Source: Paractinoplanes maris (lineage in GTDB: Bacteria; Actinomycetota; Actinomycetes; Mycobacteriales; Micromonosporaceae). Taken from it: DNA of 64,000 nucleotides. The notes under the pieces were generated by a model that saw nothing but the letters and a program-made list of their open reading frames with translations, was not told the origin of the DNA and ran no database searches. Shown here piece by piece: positions 43,203 to 52,325 of this stretch (its first letter is position 1; every line of letters begins with the position of its first letter). The position numbers and the translations under genes are program-made. The DNA is taken from NCBI RefSeq assembly GCF_023544465.1, contig NZ_JALPVL010000007.1:474049-538048 (forward strand), read 5' to 3'.

Positions 43203-45431
43203 ATGGTGAGGTGGGTGCGGGCGGCTGTTGTGGCTGGGGCTCTGGCCGGGATGATCACGCTGTCGGGGGTGGTGCTCGGGCGGATCTTTGCGGGGTCGTT
43301 GCTGCTGGAGTTGGTGGCCGGGGCCGCGGTCGGGTCGATGGGGCTGAGCCTGGCCTGCCGGCGGCTGCCCAACTGGGTGGTGGCGCCGCTGTCGGCGGTG
43401 CTGCTGGCCGGCTATGCCGTGCTGGCGTTGCGGATCGCGGCCAGTCGCGCGGAGCTCGGCGACCCGCTGGCGGACATCGTTCGGGAGAGTCTCCAGAACG
43501 GGATTCCGCGGCTGCTCACCGCGCTGATCCCGGTCGAGCCGACGCCGGACACCGTGGTCGTGCCGGTGATCGCGGCCTGGCTGGCCGGGCTGGCCGGGGC
43601 CGAGGTGGCGGTCCGGGCCGGGCGGGTGCTGCTGGGGCTCGTACCGGTCGCTGGTCTTTATGGCGGCGCGCTCTATGTCGTGGGGCCCAACGCGGACGCG
43701 GCCGGGACCACCACGGTGATCTTCGCGGGGCTGGCGGTGGCGGCTCTGGCGGCGAGTGCCCGGTCGAGCGCGCCGGCCGAGGGCGGAGTTCCTTCGGCCG
43801 TACGGGGTCGAGCGCTCGCCGGTGCGGCGTCGGGGCTCGTGGCGGTGCTTGTGCTGATCGTGGCGGTCGGGCCGTGGATCGGTGGCCGGGTCGGCGTGAC
43901 TCCGGTCGACCCCCGGCAGTACGTCGAGCCGCCGCAGGTGGACAGCCTCGATGAGAGCCCGCTCAACCGGATCTCGGGGTGGGCCCTCACGCCGAAGGAG
44001 CCGCTGCTCAAGGTGTCGCGGGCGTCGGCCTCGCCGGGGAAACGGCTGCGGTTGCGGCTGGCCGTGCTGCCGGACTACGACGGGGTGACGTGGCGGGTCG
44101 GGGCAACCTATCGCAACGCGGGGCGGATCCTGCCCGCCCAGGCGCGGATGCCGGACGCGCAGGTCACCGAGGTGCGCCAGACCGTGATCGTCGACGGGTT
44201 GACCGGTCGGCTGCTGCCGGTCGTGCCCACACCGACCGGGGTGGACGGGGCGCGGGTCGCGTTCGACGCCGCCACCGGAACCATGATCCGGCCCGAGGGG
44301 CTGACGCCCGGGCTGCGGTATTCGGTCACCTCCGAGCTGCAGACGCCGGATCTGAACCTGCTGCCCACCGCGGACGTGCCGTCCGGCGACGCGGTGGCCC
44401 GCTACCTCGCGGTCGGCGGCGCCGAGATCCCGCCGCAGATCCAGCGCCTGGCCGACCAGCTCGCCGAGGACAACGGTGCGGCGTTCGACCGGGCGATCAC
44501 CATCGAGGAGTTCCTGGCCGAGCACTACAAGAAGGTCGCCGACGCGCCCAGCGGCCACGCGTTCCCCAACCTGAACTTCTTCCTGTTCGGACCGCGGCAG
44601 CAGGGCGGCCAGGCCGGCACGTCGGAGCAGTTCGCGGCGTCGTTCGCGCTGCTGGCCCGGCTCACCGGGTTGCCCAGCCGGGTCGTGGTCGGCTTCGACG
44701 CGCCCGCGGCCGGGGGCATCGTCACGGCGCGCAGTGCGCTGGCCTGGCCCGAGGTGCTCTTCGACGGTCTGGGCTGGGTGGCCTTCGACCCGATGCCCAA
44801 GACCAAGAACCCGCGGCCGGTCGAGGAGGACTTCACCCCCAAGCCGACCAAACCGCCGCCCGCGCCTTCGGAGCCGCCACCACCGTCGGAGACCCCGCCG
44901 TCATCGGCGCCGCCGGCCGCGCTCGCCGCGAAGCAGGACGGCGGACTGCCCGCGGCTGTGGTCGCCGGTGGTGCGTCGGGGTCGGTGCTGCTGGTGCTGG
45001 TCGCCGCGGCGGGAACGCTCCTGCTGATGCGGCGGTCGCTGCGCCGCCGGCGGTTGGGTACCGGCAGCCCGGACGACCGGATCACCGGGGCGTGGGCCGA
45101 GTTCCGCGACGCGCTGCGGCTGGCCGGGCAACCGGTGCCCCCGCATCTGGCGGCGACGGAAGCTGCGACGTACGCGGGGAAACCGGAACCACCCCGCAAG
45201 CGCTTGCGAAAAGCCGTGCCGGAGCCCGCCGCAGGCGATCTGCCCCTGCTCGACGACCTGGTCGCCGGCATCAACACGGTCGGCTTCGCCCCCGGCTCGG
45301 CCGACGACAGCCAGGCGGTGCGGGCCGGTGACCAGGCTGTCGCCTTCGCCACCGAACTCCGGGCGCGCCGCTCCTGGTGGCGCCGCTGGTGGTGGAGCAT
45401 CCATCCCGGTCCCCTGCGGTGGCGCCGCTGA
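43203..45431 (+). CDS. TgpA-like transglutaminase-fold membrane protein lacking catalytic Cys and His (742 aa)
   Basis: N-terminal helices span residues about 5-235, followed by a DUF3488/TgpA-type periplasmic region and a transglutaminase core at about 430-540, then a Pro-rich linker, a membrane helix (about 590-610) and a cytoplasmic tail. In the core, GTSEQFAASFALLARLTGLP has Ser474 where active enzymes have Cys, and ALAWPEV has Leu513 where the catalytic His is expected; Asp529 (GWVAFDPMP) is kept. It is therefore probably a binding or structural protein rather than an enzyme. I recall the GTSEQFA form in other actinomycetes, so it may be a family trait. It follows the DUF58 gene by 37 bp. 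Confidence 0.82.
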   Translation: MVRWVRAAVVAGALAGMITLSGVVLGRIFAGSLLLELVAGAAVGSMGLSLACRRLPNWVVAPLSAVLLAGYAVLALRIAASRAELGDPLADIVRESLQNGIPRLLTALIPVEPTPDTVVVPVIAAWLAGLAGAEVAVRAGRVLLGLVPVAGLYGGALYVVGPNADAAGTTTVIFAGLAVAALAASARSSAPAEGGVPSAVRGRALAGAASGLVAVLVLIVAVGPWIGGRVGVTPVDPRQYVEPPQVDSLDESPLNRISGWALTPKEPLLKVSRASASPGKRLRLRLAVLPDYDGVTWRVGATYRNAGRILPAQARMPDAQVTEVRQTVIVDGLTGRLLPVVPTPTGVDGARVAFDAATGTMIRPEGLTPGLRYSVTSELQTPDLNLLPTADVPSGDAVARYLAVGGAEIPPQIQRLADQLAEDNGAAFDRAITIEEFLAEHYKKVADAPSGHAFPNLNFFLFGPRQQGGQAGTSEQFAASFALLARLTGLPSRVVVGFDAPAAGGIVTARSALAWPEVLFDGLGWVAFDPMPKTKNPRPVEEDFTPKPTKPPPAPSEPPPPSETPPSSAPPAALAAKQDGGLPAAVVAGGASGSVLLVLVAAAGTLLLMRRSLRRRRLGTGSPDDRITGAWAEFRDALRLAGQPVPPHLAATEAATYAGKPEPPRKRLRKAVPEPAAGDLPLLDDLVAGINTVGFAPGSADDSQAVRAGDQAVAFATELRARRSWWRRWWWSIHPGPLRWRR

Positions 45432-45500
45432 CTCCGCTGGCTTGCTGTGCCGCCGGATGGCAAGCTCACGTCCCGTGATCGTTTTCAGGGAGGCTCACTC

Positions 45501-46604
45501 GTGAGGGCGGTCATCGTCGCGGCCGCCGTCGCGTTCATCATCTCGCTGCTCGGCACGCCGGTGGCCATCCGCGTCTTCACCGCGCTCAAGGCGGGCCAGC
45601 CGATCCGGTCCATCGGGCTCGCCAGCAACGAGGGCAAGACGGGTACGCCCACGATGGGCGGGGTGGTGTTCATCGTGGCGACCGTCTTCGCCTACGTCGC
45701 CGGGCACATCGCCCTGACCACCCTGCCCGAACGGCAGATCGCGCAGGAGGGGCCGACCATGACGGCCTTCGTCCTGCTCGGGCTGTTCGTCTTCTGCGGC
45801 GTGGTCGGCTTCCTCGACGACTTCCTCAAGGTGCGCCGCCGCAACTCCGACGGCTTGTCCGCCAAGGGCAAACTGCTCGGGCAGGCGATCGTCGGCGGGG
45901 CGTTCGCCGTCGCCGCGCTCTACGTGGTCAGCACCAACGGTGAGACGGTGGCCAGCGAGCACATCTCGCTCATCCGCGACATCAGCTGGCTCGACGTCGG
46001 CAAGGTCGGCTCGGTGATCGTGTTCGTCTTCGTGATCACGGCGATGTCGAACGGCGTGAACCTGACCGACGGCCTCGACGGCCTGGCCACCGGTGCGTCG
46101 ATCCTGGTGTTCGGGGCGTACGCGCTGATCGGGTTCTGGCAGTACCGGCACTGGTGCGCCGACGACGCGTACGTCCGCGCCAACGACTACTGCTATCAGG
46201 TCCGGGACCCGCTGGAGATCGCCATGATCGCGGCGGCCGCGGCCGCCGCCTGCGTGGGTTTCCTGTGGTGGAACACGTCGCCGGCCCGGATCTTCATGGG
46301 TGACGTGGGCTCGCTCGGGCTCGGCGCCCTGATCGGCGGGCTCGCGGTGGCCACCCGCACCACGCTGTTGTCCATCGTGATCGGCGGTCTCTTCGTCCTC
46401 ATCACGACGACCTGGGTGATCCAGATCGTGTCGTTCCGCACCACCGGCCGACGCGTCTTCCGGATGGTGCCACTGCACCATCACTTCGAGCTGGCCGGAT
46501 GGAGCGAGGTCAATATCGTGGTCCGGTTCTGGACCATTGCCGGTGTCTGCGTGGCGGCCGGCCTGGGCCTGTTCTACTCGGATTTCCTGGCGGCCGTGGG
46601 ATGA
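45501..46604 (+). CDS. mraY: Phospho-N-acetylmuramoyl-pentapeptide-transferase (MraY)
   Basis: 367 aa with about ten membrane helices. The essential motifs are present: FLDDFLKVRRR (first Asp pair), NLTDGLDGLATG, FMGDVGSLGLGALIGG and PLHHHFE. The enzyme moves phospho-MurNAc-pentapeptide onto undecaprenyl phosphate, giving lipid I on the inner face of the membrane. The GTG start follows GGGAGG by 7 bases. It stands alone here, with no murF, murD or ftsW neighbours, and follows the TgpA-like gene by 69 bp. It may be a second copy besides the one expected in the division cluster, or the cluster has been split. Confidence 0.93.
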   Translation: MRAVIVAAAVAFIISLLGTPVAIRVFTALKAGQPIRSIGLASNEGKTGTPTMGGVVFIVATVFAYVAGHIALTTLPERQIAQEGPTMTAFVLLGLFVFCGVVGFLDDFLKVRRRNSDGLSAKGKLLGQAIVGGAFAVAALYVVSTNGETVASEHISLIRDISWLDVGKVGSVIVFVFVITAMSNGVNLTDGLDGLATGASILVFGAYALIGFWQYRHWCADDAYVRANDYCYQVRDPLEIAMIAAAAAAACVGFLWWNTSPARIFMGDVGSLGLGALIGGLAVATRTTLLSIVIGGLFVLITTTWVIQIVSFRTTGRRVFRMVPLHHHFELAGWSEVNIVVRFWTIAGVCVAAGLGLFYSDFLAAVG

Positions 46605-46628
46605 CCGCCACGCGACACCCCGGAATCG

Positions 46629-46946
46629 TCAACTGAGCGTGGCGTACCCGTAGTCATAGGCGTAATCGCTGCTGTTGCACGCGGCGATGCTGCGGCCTTG
46701 ACCCGGCGACAGCCAGGGGCCGTACCGCTTGTAGTCCCGGGCGAAGAAAGCGTCGCACCAGGTGTAGGCGCGGTACTGGCCCGTGCCCGAGCTGCACGCA
46801 GCCCACGTGGTGTTACCGGTGCTGCGGCCGGTATTGCAGCCGGACGGGGCGGCGGTGGCCGGCCCGGCCACCACCAGAACGCTCACCACCGTCGTCGCCA
46901 GCGTTGCCGCCGCCGCCAATCGGCCTATCCCCCGTGTGATGGTCAT
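46629..46946 (-). CDS. Small secreted cysteine-containing protein (105 aa)
   Basis: A clear Sec signal peptide (hydrophobic 10-27, cleavage near ATA32) is followed by a mature protein of about 73 residues with four cysteines (in SGCNTG, AACSSG, TWCDAF, AACNSS) and many aromatic residues. Two disulphides are likely. An AGGAGAGG site precedes the ATG. It is divergent from the AraC-type regulator across 224 bp. The family is not recognised; it could be a secreted inhibitor or peptide. Confidence 0.75.
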   Translation of the reverse strand: MTITRGIGRLAAAATLATTVVSVLVVAGPATAAPSGCNTGRSTGNTTWAACSSGTGQYRAYTWCDAFFARDYKRYGPWLSPGQGRSIAACNSSDYAYDYGYATLS

Positions 46947-47170
46947 TGATCAGCCCTCTCCTGAAAGTGGTCCGGTTGAAGTCCGAGGCGCAGCGGGTCG
47001 TCGACCAGCCTGGTGGACCGGTTGGGCCACCACCCCCGATTGGCCGCCTCGTTCCTCAGTTTCGGCAGTGTCGATGGCTTTGTCATTGGCACAGAGCGCA
47101 CAGCCCTGCACGTCCGGCGCACATTGACCCGCCCCGTTACGGTGAAAACGCGTACGGGAAGCGGGGAGCC

Positions 47171-48130
47171 ATGCTCACTGTGTTCGACAGCGCCACGATC
47201 GCCGCACGAGAACGCCTCGAGGCCTGGCGGGAAATCACCGCCGCCTCGCTGATGCCGACGGCGATCGACAGCCCGGACCCCGCGGCGTTCACCGCTCGCC
47301 TCGACTGCGTGCCGCTCGGCAGCTCGCAGGTGACGGCGCTGGCCTACACCTCGCTGTCGTCGCGGCGATCACCGCGGGAGATCCGCAAATCCGACCCGGA
47401 GCACTACCAGATCGCCCTCATCCGCGCGGGTCGGCAGGGCATAACGCAGAACGACGTCAGCACCATGATCCGCTGCGGCGACCTCGTTTTCTACGACAGT
47501 TCCGAGCCGTACGAGGCCATCAACGTCAGCGCCACATCACCGGCGGAAGCGGTGATCCTGCAGTTCCCCAAGCGGCTGCTTCCGCTGCGCGCAGACCAGG
47601 TGGCAAGCCTTTACGCCACGGCCCTGCCCGGGACCGCGGGCATCGGTCGTCTTCTCGCCACCTTCCTCTCCTCATTGGCCGATGGGCACACCCATTGCAC
47701 CGAACGCGACGCGCTGCGCCTCGAGAACGTCGCGGTGGACCTGACGACTGCCGCGCTGGCCCACCACCTGGAGCTGAAGAGCCCGCCGTTGCGCTCGCCC
47801 ACGCACACTCTTTACCTGCGCATCATCGCCTTCATCGAGAACAACCTGCACTGCCCCGAGCTGAACCCCACCGCGATCACCACCGCCCACCGGATCTCGC
47901 CGCGATACCTGCACCGCATCTTCCAGCTGCACCACCCGGTCGGCGTCGCCACCCACATCCGCACCCGCCGCCTGGACCGGGCACGCCGCGACCTGGCCGA
48001 TCGCCGCCTCGACCACCTCACGATCGCCGGCATCGCGCGCCGCTGGGGCTTCGCCCACCCGGCGGACTTCAGCCGCGCCTTCCACCGCCACACCGGCACC
48101 CCACCGCGCGACTACCGCAACAACACCTGA
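47171..48130 (+). CDS. AraC-family transcriptional regulator (319 aa)
   Basis: Residues 1-190 form the cupin-like ligand/dimer domain found in AraC-binding-domain-2 regulators. The C-terminal 100 residues are two helix-turn-helix units (ITTAHRISPRYLHRIFQLHH, IAGIARRWGFAHPADFSRAF) ending in the usual HTGTPPRDYR. The ATG follows a GGGGAG site; the open frame extends 75 codons upstream without conserved sequence. The divergent small secreted protein gene is a possible target. Confidence 0.88.
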   Translation: MLTVFDSATIAARERLEAWREITAASLMPTAIDSPDPAAFTARLDCVPLGSSQVTALAYTSLSSRRSPREIRKSDPEHYQIALIRAGRQGITQNDVSTMIRCGDLVFYDSSEPYEAINVSATSPAEAVILQFPKRLLPLRADQVASLYATALPGTAGIGRLLATFLSSLADGHTHCTERDALRLENVAVDLTTAALAHHLELKSPPLRSPTHTLYLRIIAFIENNLHCPELNPTAITTAHRISPRYLHRIFQLHHPVGVATHIRTRRLDRARRDLADRRLDHLTIAGIARRWGFAHPADFSRAFHRHTGTPPRDYRNNT

Positions 48131-48153
48131 CCGGCCGGCATCGACCATCGGCT

Positions 48154-48987
48154 CTAAGGCTTGCGGGCCACCGCGCCGTAGACCGAGACCTGCGCGTCCG
48201 AGGGTGGCGGTTGATCGGCGGGCTCACCGAGATCCGGGCGCCACGCGGGCAGGATCCGCAGCCCGGGATCCACCATTTCGAGGCCGGTGAAGAATTGTTC
48301 GATCTGCTGCTTGGAACGGACTTTCATCGTGACACCCTGCCGGCGGTAGACCTCGGTCACGTGCTCCCAAGCCTCCGGACGGAACTCGCCGGTCAAGTGT
48401 GACAACGCCAGGTAGCTGCCCGCCGGCAACGCTGTCAGGAGCCGGTCGACGATGTCGCCCGGGTGGTGCTCGTCCCCGACGAAATGCAGGATCGCGAAGA
48501 GCAGCAAGCCGACCGGGCGGTCCAGGTCGAGAGTGTCGCTCAGGGTCCTCGAGCCGAGGATCGAGTCGACGTCGCGCAGGTCCGCGTCGATGTAGTCGGT
48601 CTTGCCGTCGGGGTGACTGGTCAGCAGCGCACGGGCGTGAGCCAGCACGATCGGGTCGTTGTCCACATAGACGATCCGGGAGCGGGGGTTGATCCCCTGG
48701 GCTACATGATGGACGTTCGGTGCGCTCGGTATCCCGGTCCCGATGTCCAGGAACTGGTCGATGCCCTGCTCGGCCAGGAAGCGCACCGCCCGGCGCAGGA
48801 ACAGCCGGTTCTCCCGCGGCGGGATCCGGCTGTCCGGGTTGGCCTCCATGCCCTTGCGGGCCGCCTCACGATCGGCCGCGAAGTTGTCCTTACCGCCGAG
48901 CAGATAGTCATAGACCCGGGCCGGGTGCGGGCGATCGGTGCGCAGATCCACCCGTGCCCCGGGACCCGTCTCGTCGTGATCGGACAT
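48154..48987 (-). CDS. SAM-dependent methyltransferase, DUF574 type (277 aa)
   Basis: It begins with DRPHPARVYDYLLGGKDNF, the unmistakable N-terminus of the DUF574 family, followed by the SAM-binding loop FLDIGTGIPSAPNVH, the acidic ribose-binding strand VYVDNDPIVLAHA and PVGLLLFAILHFV. The family has many members in actinomycetes, some in natural-product clusters, but their substrates are mostly unknown. Of two ATGs three codons apart, the second is chosen because AAGGAG lies 9 bases before it and touches the first. Confidence 0.9.
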   Translation of the reverse strand: MSDHDETGPGARVDLRTDRPHPARVYDYLLGGKDNFAADREAARKGMEANPDSRIPPRENRLFLRRAVRFLAEQGIDQFLDIGTGIPSAPNVHHVAQGINPRSRIVYVDNDPIVLAHARALLTSHPDGKTDYIDADLRDVDSILGSRTLSDTLDLDRPVGLLLFAILHFVGDEHHPGDIVDRLLTALPAGSYLALSHLTGEFRPEAWEHVTEVYRRQGVTMKVRSKQQIEQFFTGLEMVDPGLRILPAWRPDLGEPADQPPPSDAQVSVYGAVARKP

Positions 48988-49100
48988 CCGTGACATCTCC
49001 TTCGCCGGCCTCCCGCGGCCGAGTCGGCTACTGCAGGATCCTAAAGATCGGCCGCGGCCACGTCGAGGCCTGCCGGCGCCGCCTGACTTTCTTGCCGCGG

Positions 49101-50570
49101 TCAGGAATGGGTGATCGGGTCGACCGGACTGCCGGGCACCGGCTCGCTGAGCAACCGCGGTGCCCGCAGGAACACCGTCACGGCGACCGCGGTAAGCACG
49201 CAGAGGGCGGTGTTCACGCCGATAGCGGTCCGCACCGCGGTAAGAAGAGATTGCGCATTCTCGGCACCCAGCGAAGCCAGCGTGCTGCCGACGACGGCCG
49301 ACATCACCGGGATACCGAGGGTGATGCCGATCTGCTGGCTCATGGTGGCCAGGCCCGCGGCGAGGCCCTGCTCCTCGTCGGGCAAGCCGGAGGTGGCCGT
49401 GACCATGAACCCGACGATGGCGACGAGGTTGGCGACGCCGCCGATGAAGGTTGCCACCAGCAACAGCGGCATCCAGCTGGAGGACGCACCGAGAAACACG
49501 AGGGCCAGCGTCGCCCCGGCCTGGACGATCATCCCCAGGGCCAGCGCCCGCGGCGGGTTGCCCAGACGGACGATCACCTTGGGACCCAGGACGCCACCGA
49601 GGACGGTGCCGAGACCCAGCACGGCGAACGACATGCCGGCGGCGAGCGGCGAGTAACCGAGGACCTCCTGCAGATAGAGGGTGAGCAGGAAGACGAGCGA
49701 GGTCTCGGTGGCGAAAGCCAGCCCGCCGGCGATGTTGCCCCAGGCGACGCTGCGCCTGCGCAGAATGCGAACCGGCACCAGCGGCGCGGGCACGCGGCGT
49801 TCGATCGCCCAGAAGGCGACCAGCAGCCCGGCACCGACCAGCAGACCACCCCAGGCCCGGGTGTCGGTCCATGCGTGTTCCCCGGCACTGGTGAGGCCGA
49901 AGACCACGGCCAGCAGACCCGCGGTCACCGTCACGGCGCCCGGCAGGTCGAGGCGAGGGCGCTCGCTGGGCCGGCTTTCGGCGAGTACGAGCGGGGCGAC
50001 GGCCAGCACGGCGACCGCGACCGCGACGTTGATGAAGAACGCCCACCGCCAGCTCAGCAGATCAGTGACGACACCGCCAAGGATGGCGCCGGTGGTGAAA
50101 CCGGCGGCCATGAGCGCGCCGTTGAGCCCGAGCGCGCGCTCCCGGCGGGGACCTTCGGGGAACGCGGTGGTGAGCAGGGAGAGGGCCGCCGGCGTCACTG
50201 CGGCGGTGGCCAGGCCCTGGGCGACGCGGGCACTCAGCAGGACCGCGGGGTCGGTGGCCAGTCCGCCGGCCAGCGACGAGATGCCGAGCAGGCCCACGCC
50301 GGCCAGGAAGAGGCGGCGGCGGCCGAAGATGTCGGCGACCCGGCCGAACAACAGGGTGAACCCGGCCGCGCACAGGCCGAAGGACGTGGCGACCCACTGC
50401 AGTCCGGACAGTGAGAAGCCGACGTCGGCGCCGATCACCGGCAGCGCCACGTTGAGAATGGAGAAGTCGACAGCAAGGGTGAAACCGGCCGTCAACAGGA
50501 CGACAAGGGTGAGCCGTTCACGGCCACTCATCGCCGTCCGGGTCTCGGGCACCGAATCCGTGCTGGTCAT
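49101..50570 (-). CDS. MFS drug-efflux transporter, DHA2-like (489 aa)
   Basis: About 14 hydrophobic helices; DFSILNVALPVIGADVGFS and GRVADIFGRRRLFL (the loop 2-3 motif A) identify an MFS multidrug exporter driven by the proton gradient. The ATG has a GGAGG site 8 bases upstream. It is divergent from an XRE-type regulator across 157 bp, a pairing typical of regulators controlling an exporter. The substrate is unknown. Confidence 0.9.
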   Translation of the reverse strand: MTSTDSVPETRTAMSGRERLTLVVLLTAGFTLAVDFSILNVALPVIGADVGFSLSGLQWVATSFGLCAAGFTLLFGRVADIFGRRRLFLAGVGLLGISSLAGGLATDPAVLLSARVAQGLATAAVTPAALSLLTTAFPEGPRRERALGLNGALMAAGFTTGAILGGVVTDLLSWRWAFFINVAVAVAVLAVAPLVLAESRPSERPRLDLPGAVTVTAGLLAVVFGLTSAGEHAWTDTRAWGGLLVGAGLLVAFWAIERRVPAPLVPVRILRRRSVAWGNIAGGLAFATETSLVFLLTLYLQEVLGYSPLAAGMSFAVLGLGTVLGGVLGPKVIVRLGNPPRALALGMIVQAGATLALVFLGASSSWMPLLLVATFIGGVANLVAIVGFMVTATSGLPDEEQGLAAGLATMSQQIGITLGIPVMSAVVGSTLASLGAENAQSLLTAVRTAIGVNTALCVLTAVAVTVFLRAPRLLSEPVPGSPVDPITHS

Positions 50571-50727
50571 CACAGCGACCTCCGCGTCGGGACAGGGCGA
50601 TTGTTCGCCGCCCACGATCTTGAGCTGCTGATACGGCACCAACCAGCCCACTGCGGGGCCTACGCGGCGCCAGACTGGTACTGACAAGGACAGGCAGCGC
50701 GCGGGCGACGATGGGCAAGATGGGGTC

Positions 50728-51639
50728 ATGCGAAGTGAGCACGAGGGCCGTCCCGAATTGGCCGGCTTCCTGCGAAGTCGCCGGGCCCGGGTGCGCCCCG
50801 AGGACGTCGGCCTGGTCTCGCACGGGGCGCGCCGGGTGCCTGGGCTGCGCCGTGAGGAGCTCGCTCAGCTGGCCGGCGTGAGCCCGATCTACTACACCCG
50901 CCTGGAGCAGGGGCAGAGCACGAACGCGTCGGAGTCGGTGATCGAAGCCATCGCGCGGGCGCTGGGTCTCACCGACGACGAGCGGGCCTATCTGCACGAG
51001 CTGGCCCGGCCGCGTCCGGCGAAACGGCGGCGGCCCCAGCGGGCCGAGATGGCCCGGCATGGTGTCGAGCAACTCATCACGGCGATGCGCGACATACCGG
51101 CGCTCGTGCTGGGCCGTCGCACCGAGGTCCTGGCCTGGAACGAGCTGGGGCACCTCCTGTTCGCCGGGCACTACGACCGGGATGCTCCGAAGCGGCCGGC
51201 CGACCGGCCCAACCTGACGCGCATGCTGTTCCTCGATCCGCACACCCGGGAGCTGTACCGACGCTGGGATGAGGAGGCCAGCCGGGCGGTGGCCTCGCTG
51301 CGCGTGGTCGCCGGCCGGTATCCCGATGATGCCGCGCTGACGGCGCTGGTCGGCGAGCTGATCGTCAAGAGCCCGGAGTTCGCCGCGTGCTGGGCCAAGC
51401 ACCCGGTTCAGGTATGCGGCGCGGGCACCAAATACCTCCATCATCCGGTCATCGGTGATCTCGAGCTCGACTACGAGGCACTGCACCTGCCGGAGGACGA
51501 CGGGCACCGCCTCCTGACCTACACGCCGGCCCCCGGCTCGAGTCACGAGGCTGCTGTTCAACTTTTGAAGGCGTCGAACCCAGCGACGGCGAACCGGCCA
51601 AGACCGCGCGTGGTTGCCGAGCCCGGCCGCCTGACCTGA
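50728..51639 (+). CDS. XRE-family regulator with MmyB-like ligand-binding domain (303 aa)
   Basis: Helix-turn-helix at about 38-65 (LRREELAQLAGVSPIYYTRL, EQGQSTNASESV), then from about 105 the PAS-like MmyB ligand domain (ALVLGRRTEVLAWNELGHLL, NLTRMLFLDP, FAACWAKH). Such regulators usually repress an adjacent exporter or oxidoreductase gene; here that is the divergent MFS gene. CAAGAT lies 7 bases before the ATG, with no good ribosome site, so the message may be leaderless. The C-terminal 30 residues are non-conserved. Confidence 0.88.
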   Translation: MRSEHEGRPELAGFLRSRRARVRPEDVGLVSHGARRVPGLRREELAQLAGVSPIYYTRLEQGQSTNASESVIEAIARALGLTDDERAYLHELARPRPAKRRRPQRAEMARHGVEQLITAMRDIPALVLGRRTEVLAWNELGHLLFAGHYDRDAPKRPADRPNLTRMLFLDPHTRELYRRWDEEASRAVASLRVVAGRYPDDAALTALVGELIVKSPEFAACWAKHPVQVCGAGTKYLHHPVIGDLELDYEALHLPEDDGHRLLTYTPAPGSSHEAAVQLLKASNPATANRPRPRVVAEPGRLT

Positions 51640-51664
51640 CCCAGGGCGCGGGCGGGAGTGCGGC

Positions 51665-52261
51665 ATGATCGTCGACGTGGTTCTGCTGCGCCGGTTGCTG
51701 CCCTTGCTCGTGGTCCTGTTGGTGGCCTCGTGCTCGGAGCCGTGGCAGGCGACCGACGGGCTCGCGCCCCTGGCTGCGCCGAGCGTCGCGGCCTCGTCGC
51801 CCGTTGTTCCCCGCTCCGCTGGTCCCACTGCTCCGGAGGCGATCGAGCCGGCGTCCGCCTGTGCCGTGATCGGCGTGCTGATCACGGCCGATCGCGGGGA
51901 CGCGGCGATGGGGTACCGGGAAATGCCGCTGACGATCCGGAACTGCGGCACCGAGCCGTACGAGATGAAGGGACGGCCGGACATTGTCGTGCTCGACGGA
52001 GACGGTCGTCCGCTGAAAGTCGCCGTCGTGGCCAGCCGGCACTACACCGCGGCGCCGCGGAAAGTCGTGCTGAAGCCGGGCACCAGTGCGCGGTCCGTGC
52101 TGTCCTGGCGCAACACCGTCACCAACACGAGCGGCGGGGTGGACACCGGGGTGTCGCTGGCGGTGGCCGTGTCCACCGGCGGGACGCGCCAGCTGGTGAC
52201 CCTCCAGGCACCTCTCGATCTCGGCAACACCGGACGGCTTGAGGCCAGCGCCTGGTTCTGA
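51665..52261 (+). CDS. Lipoprotein, DUF4232-like (198 aa)
   Basis: A lipoprotein signal (hydrophobic 8-22, lipobox LVASC with Cys23) is followed by a Pro/Ser linker and a beta-sandwich region with MPLTIRNCGTEPYEMKG and a two-cysteine pair, resembling DUF4232 lipoproteins of actinomycetes. It would be anchored on the outer face of the membrane. GGGAG precedes the ATG. The function is unknown. Confidence 0.75.
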   Translation: MIVDVVLLRRLLPLLVVLLVASCSEPWQATDGLAPLAAPSVAASSPVVPRSAGPTAPEAIEPASACAVIGVLITADRGDAAMGYREMPLTIRNCGTEPYEMKGRPDIVVLDGDGRPLKVAVVASRHYTAAPRKVVLKPGTSARSVLSWRNTVTNTSGGVDTGVSLAVAVSTGGTRQLVTLQAPLDLGNTGRLEASAWF

Positions 52262-52325
52262 GCTTCCACGCCGGATCGGGCAGTCAGCCGGCCCCGCCGA
52301 GCCGGTTTGATCTACGCTCTCGGAG

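Noticed and set aside
43190..45331. Plus-strand Gly/Arg-rich frames inside the TgpA-like gene
   Set aside because: Alternate-frame shadows of the real gene, which has membrane helices and a recognisable core.
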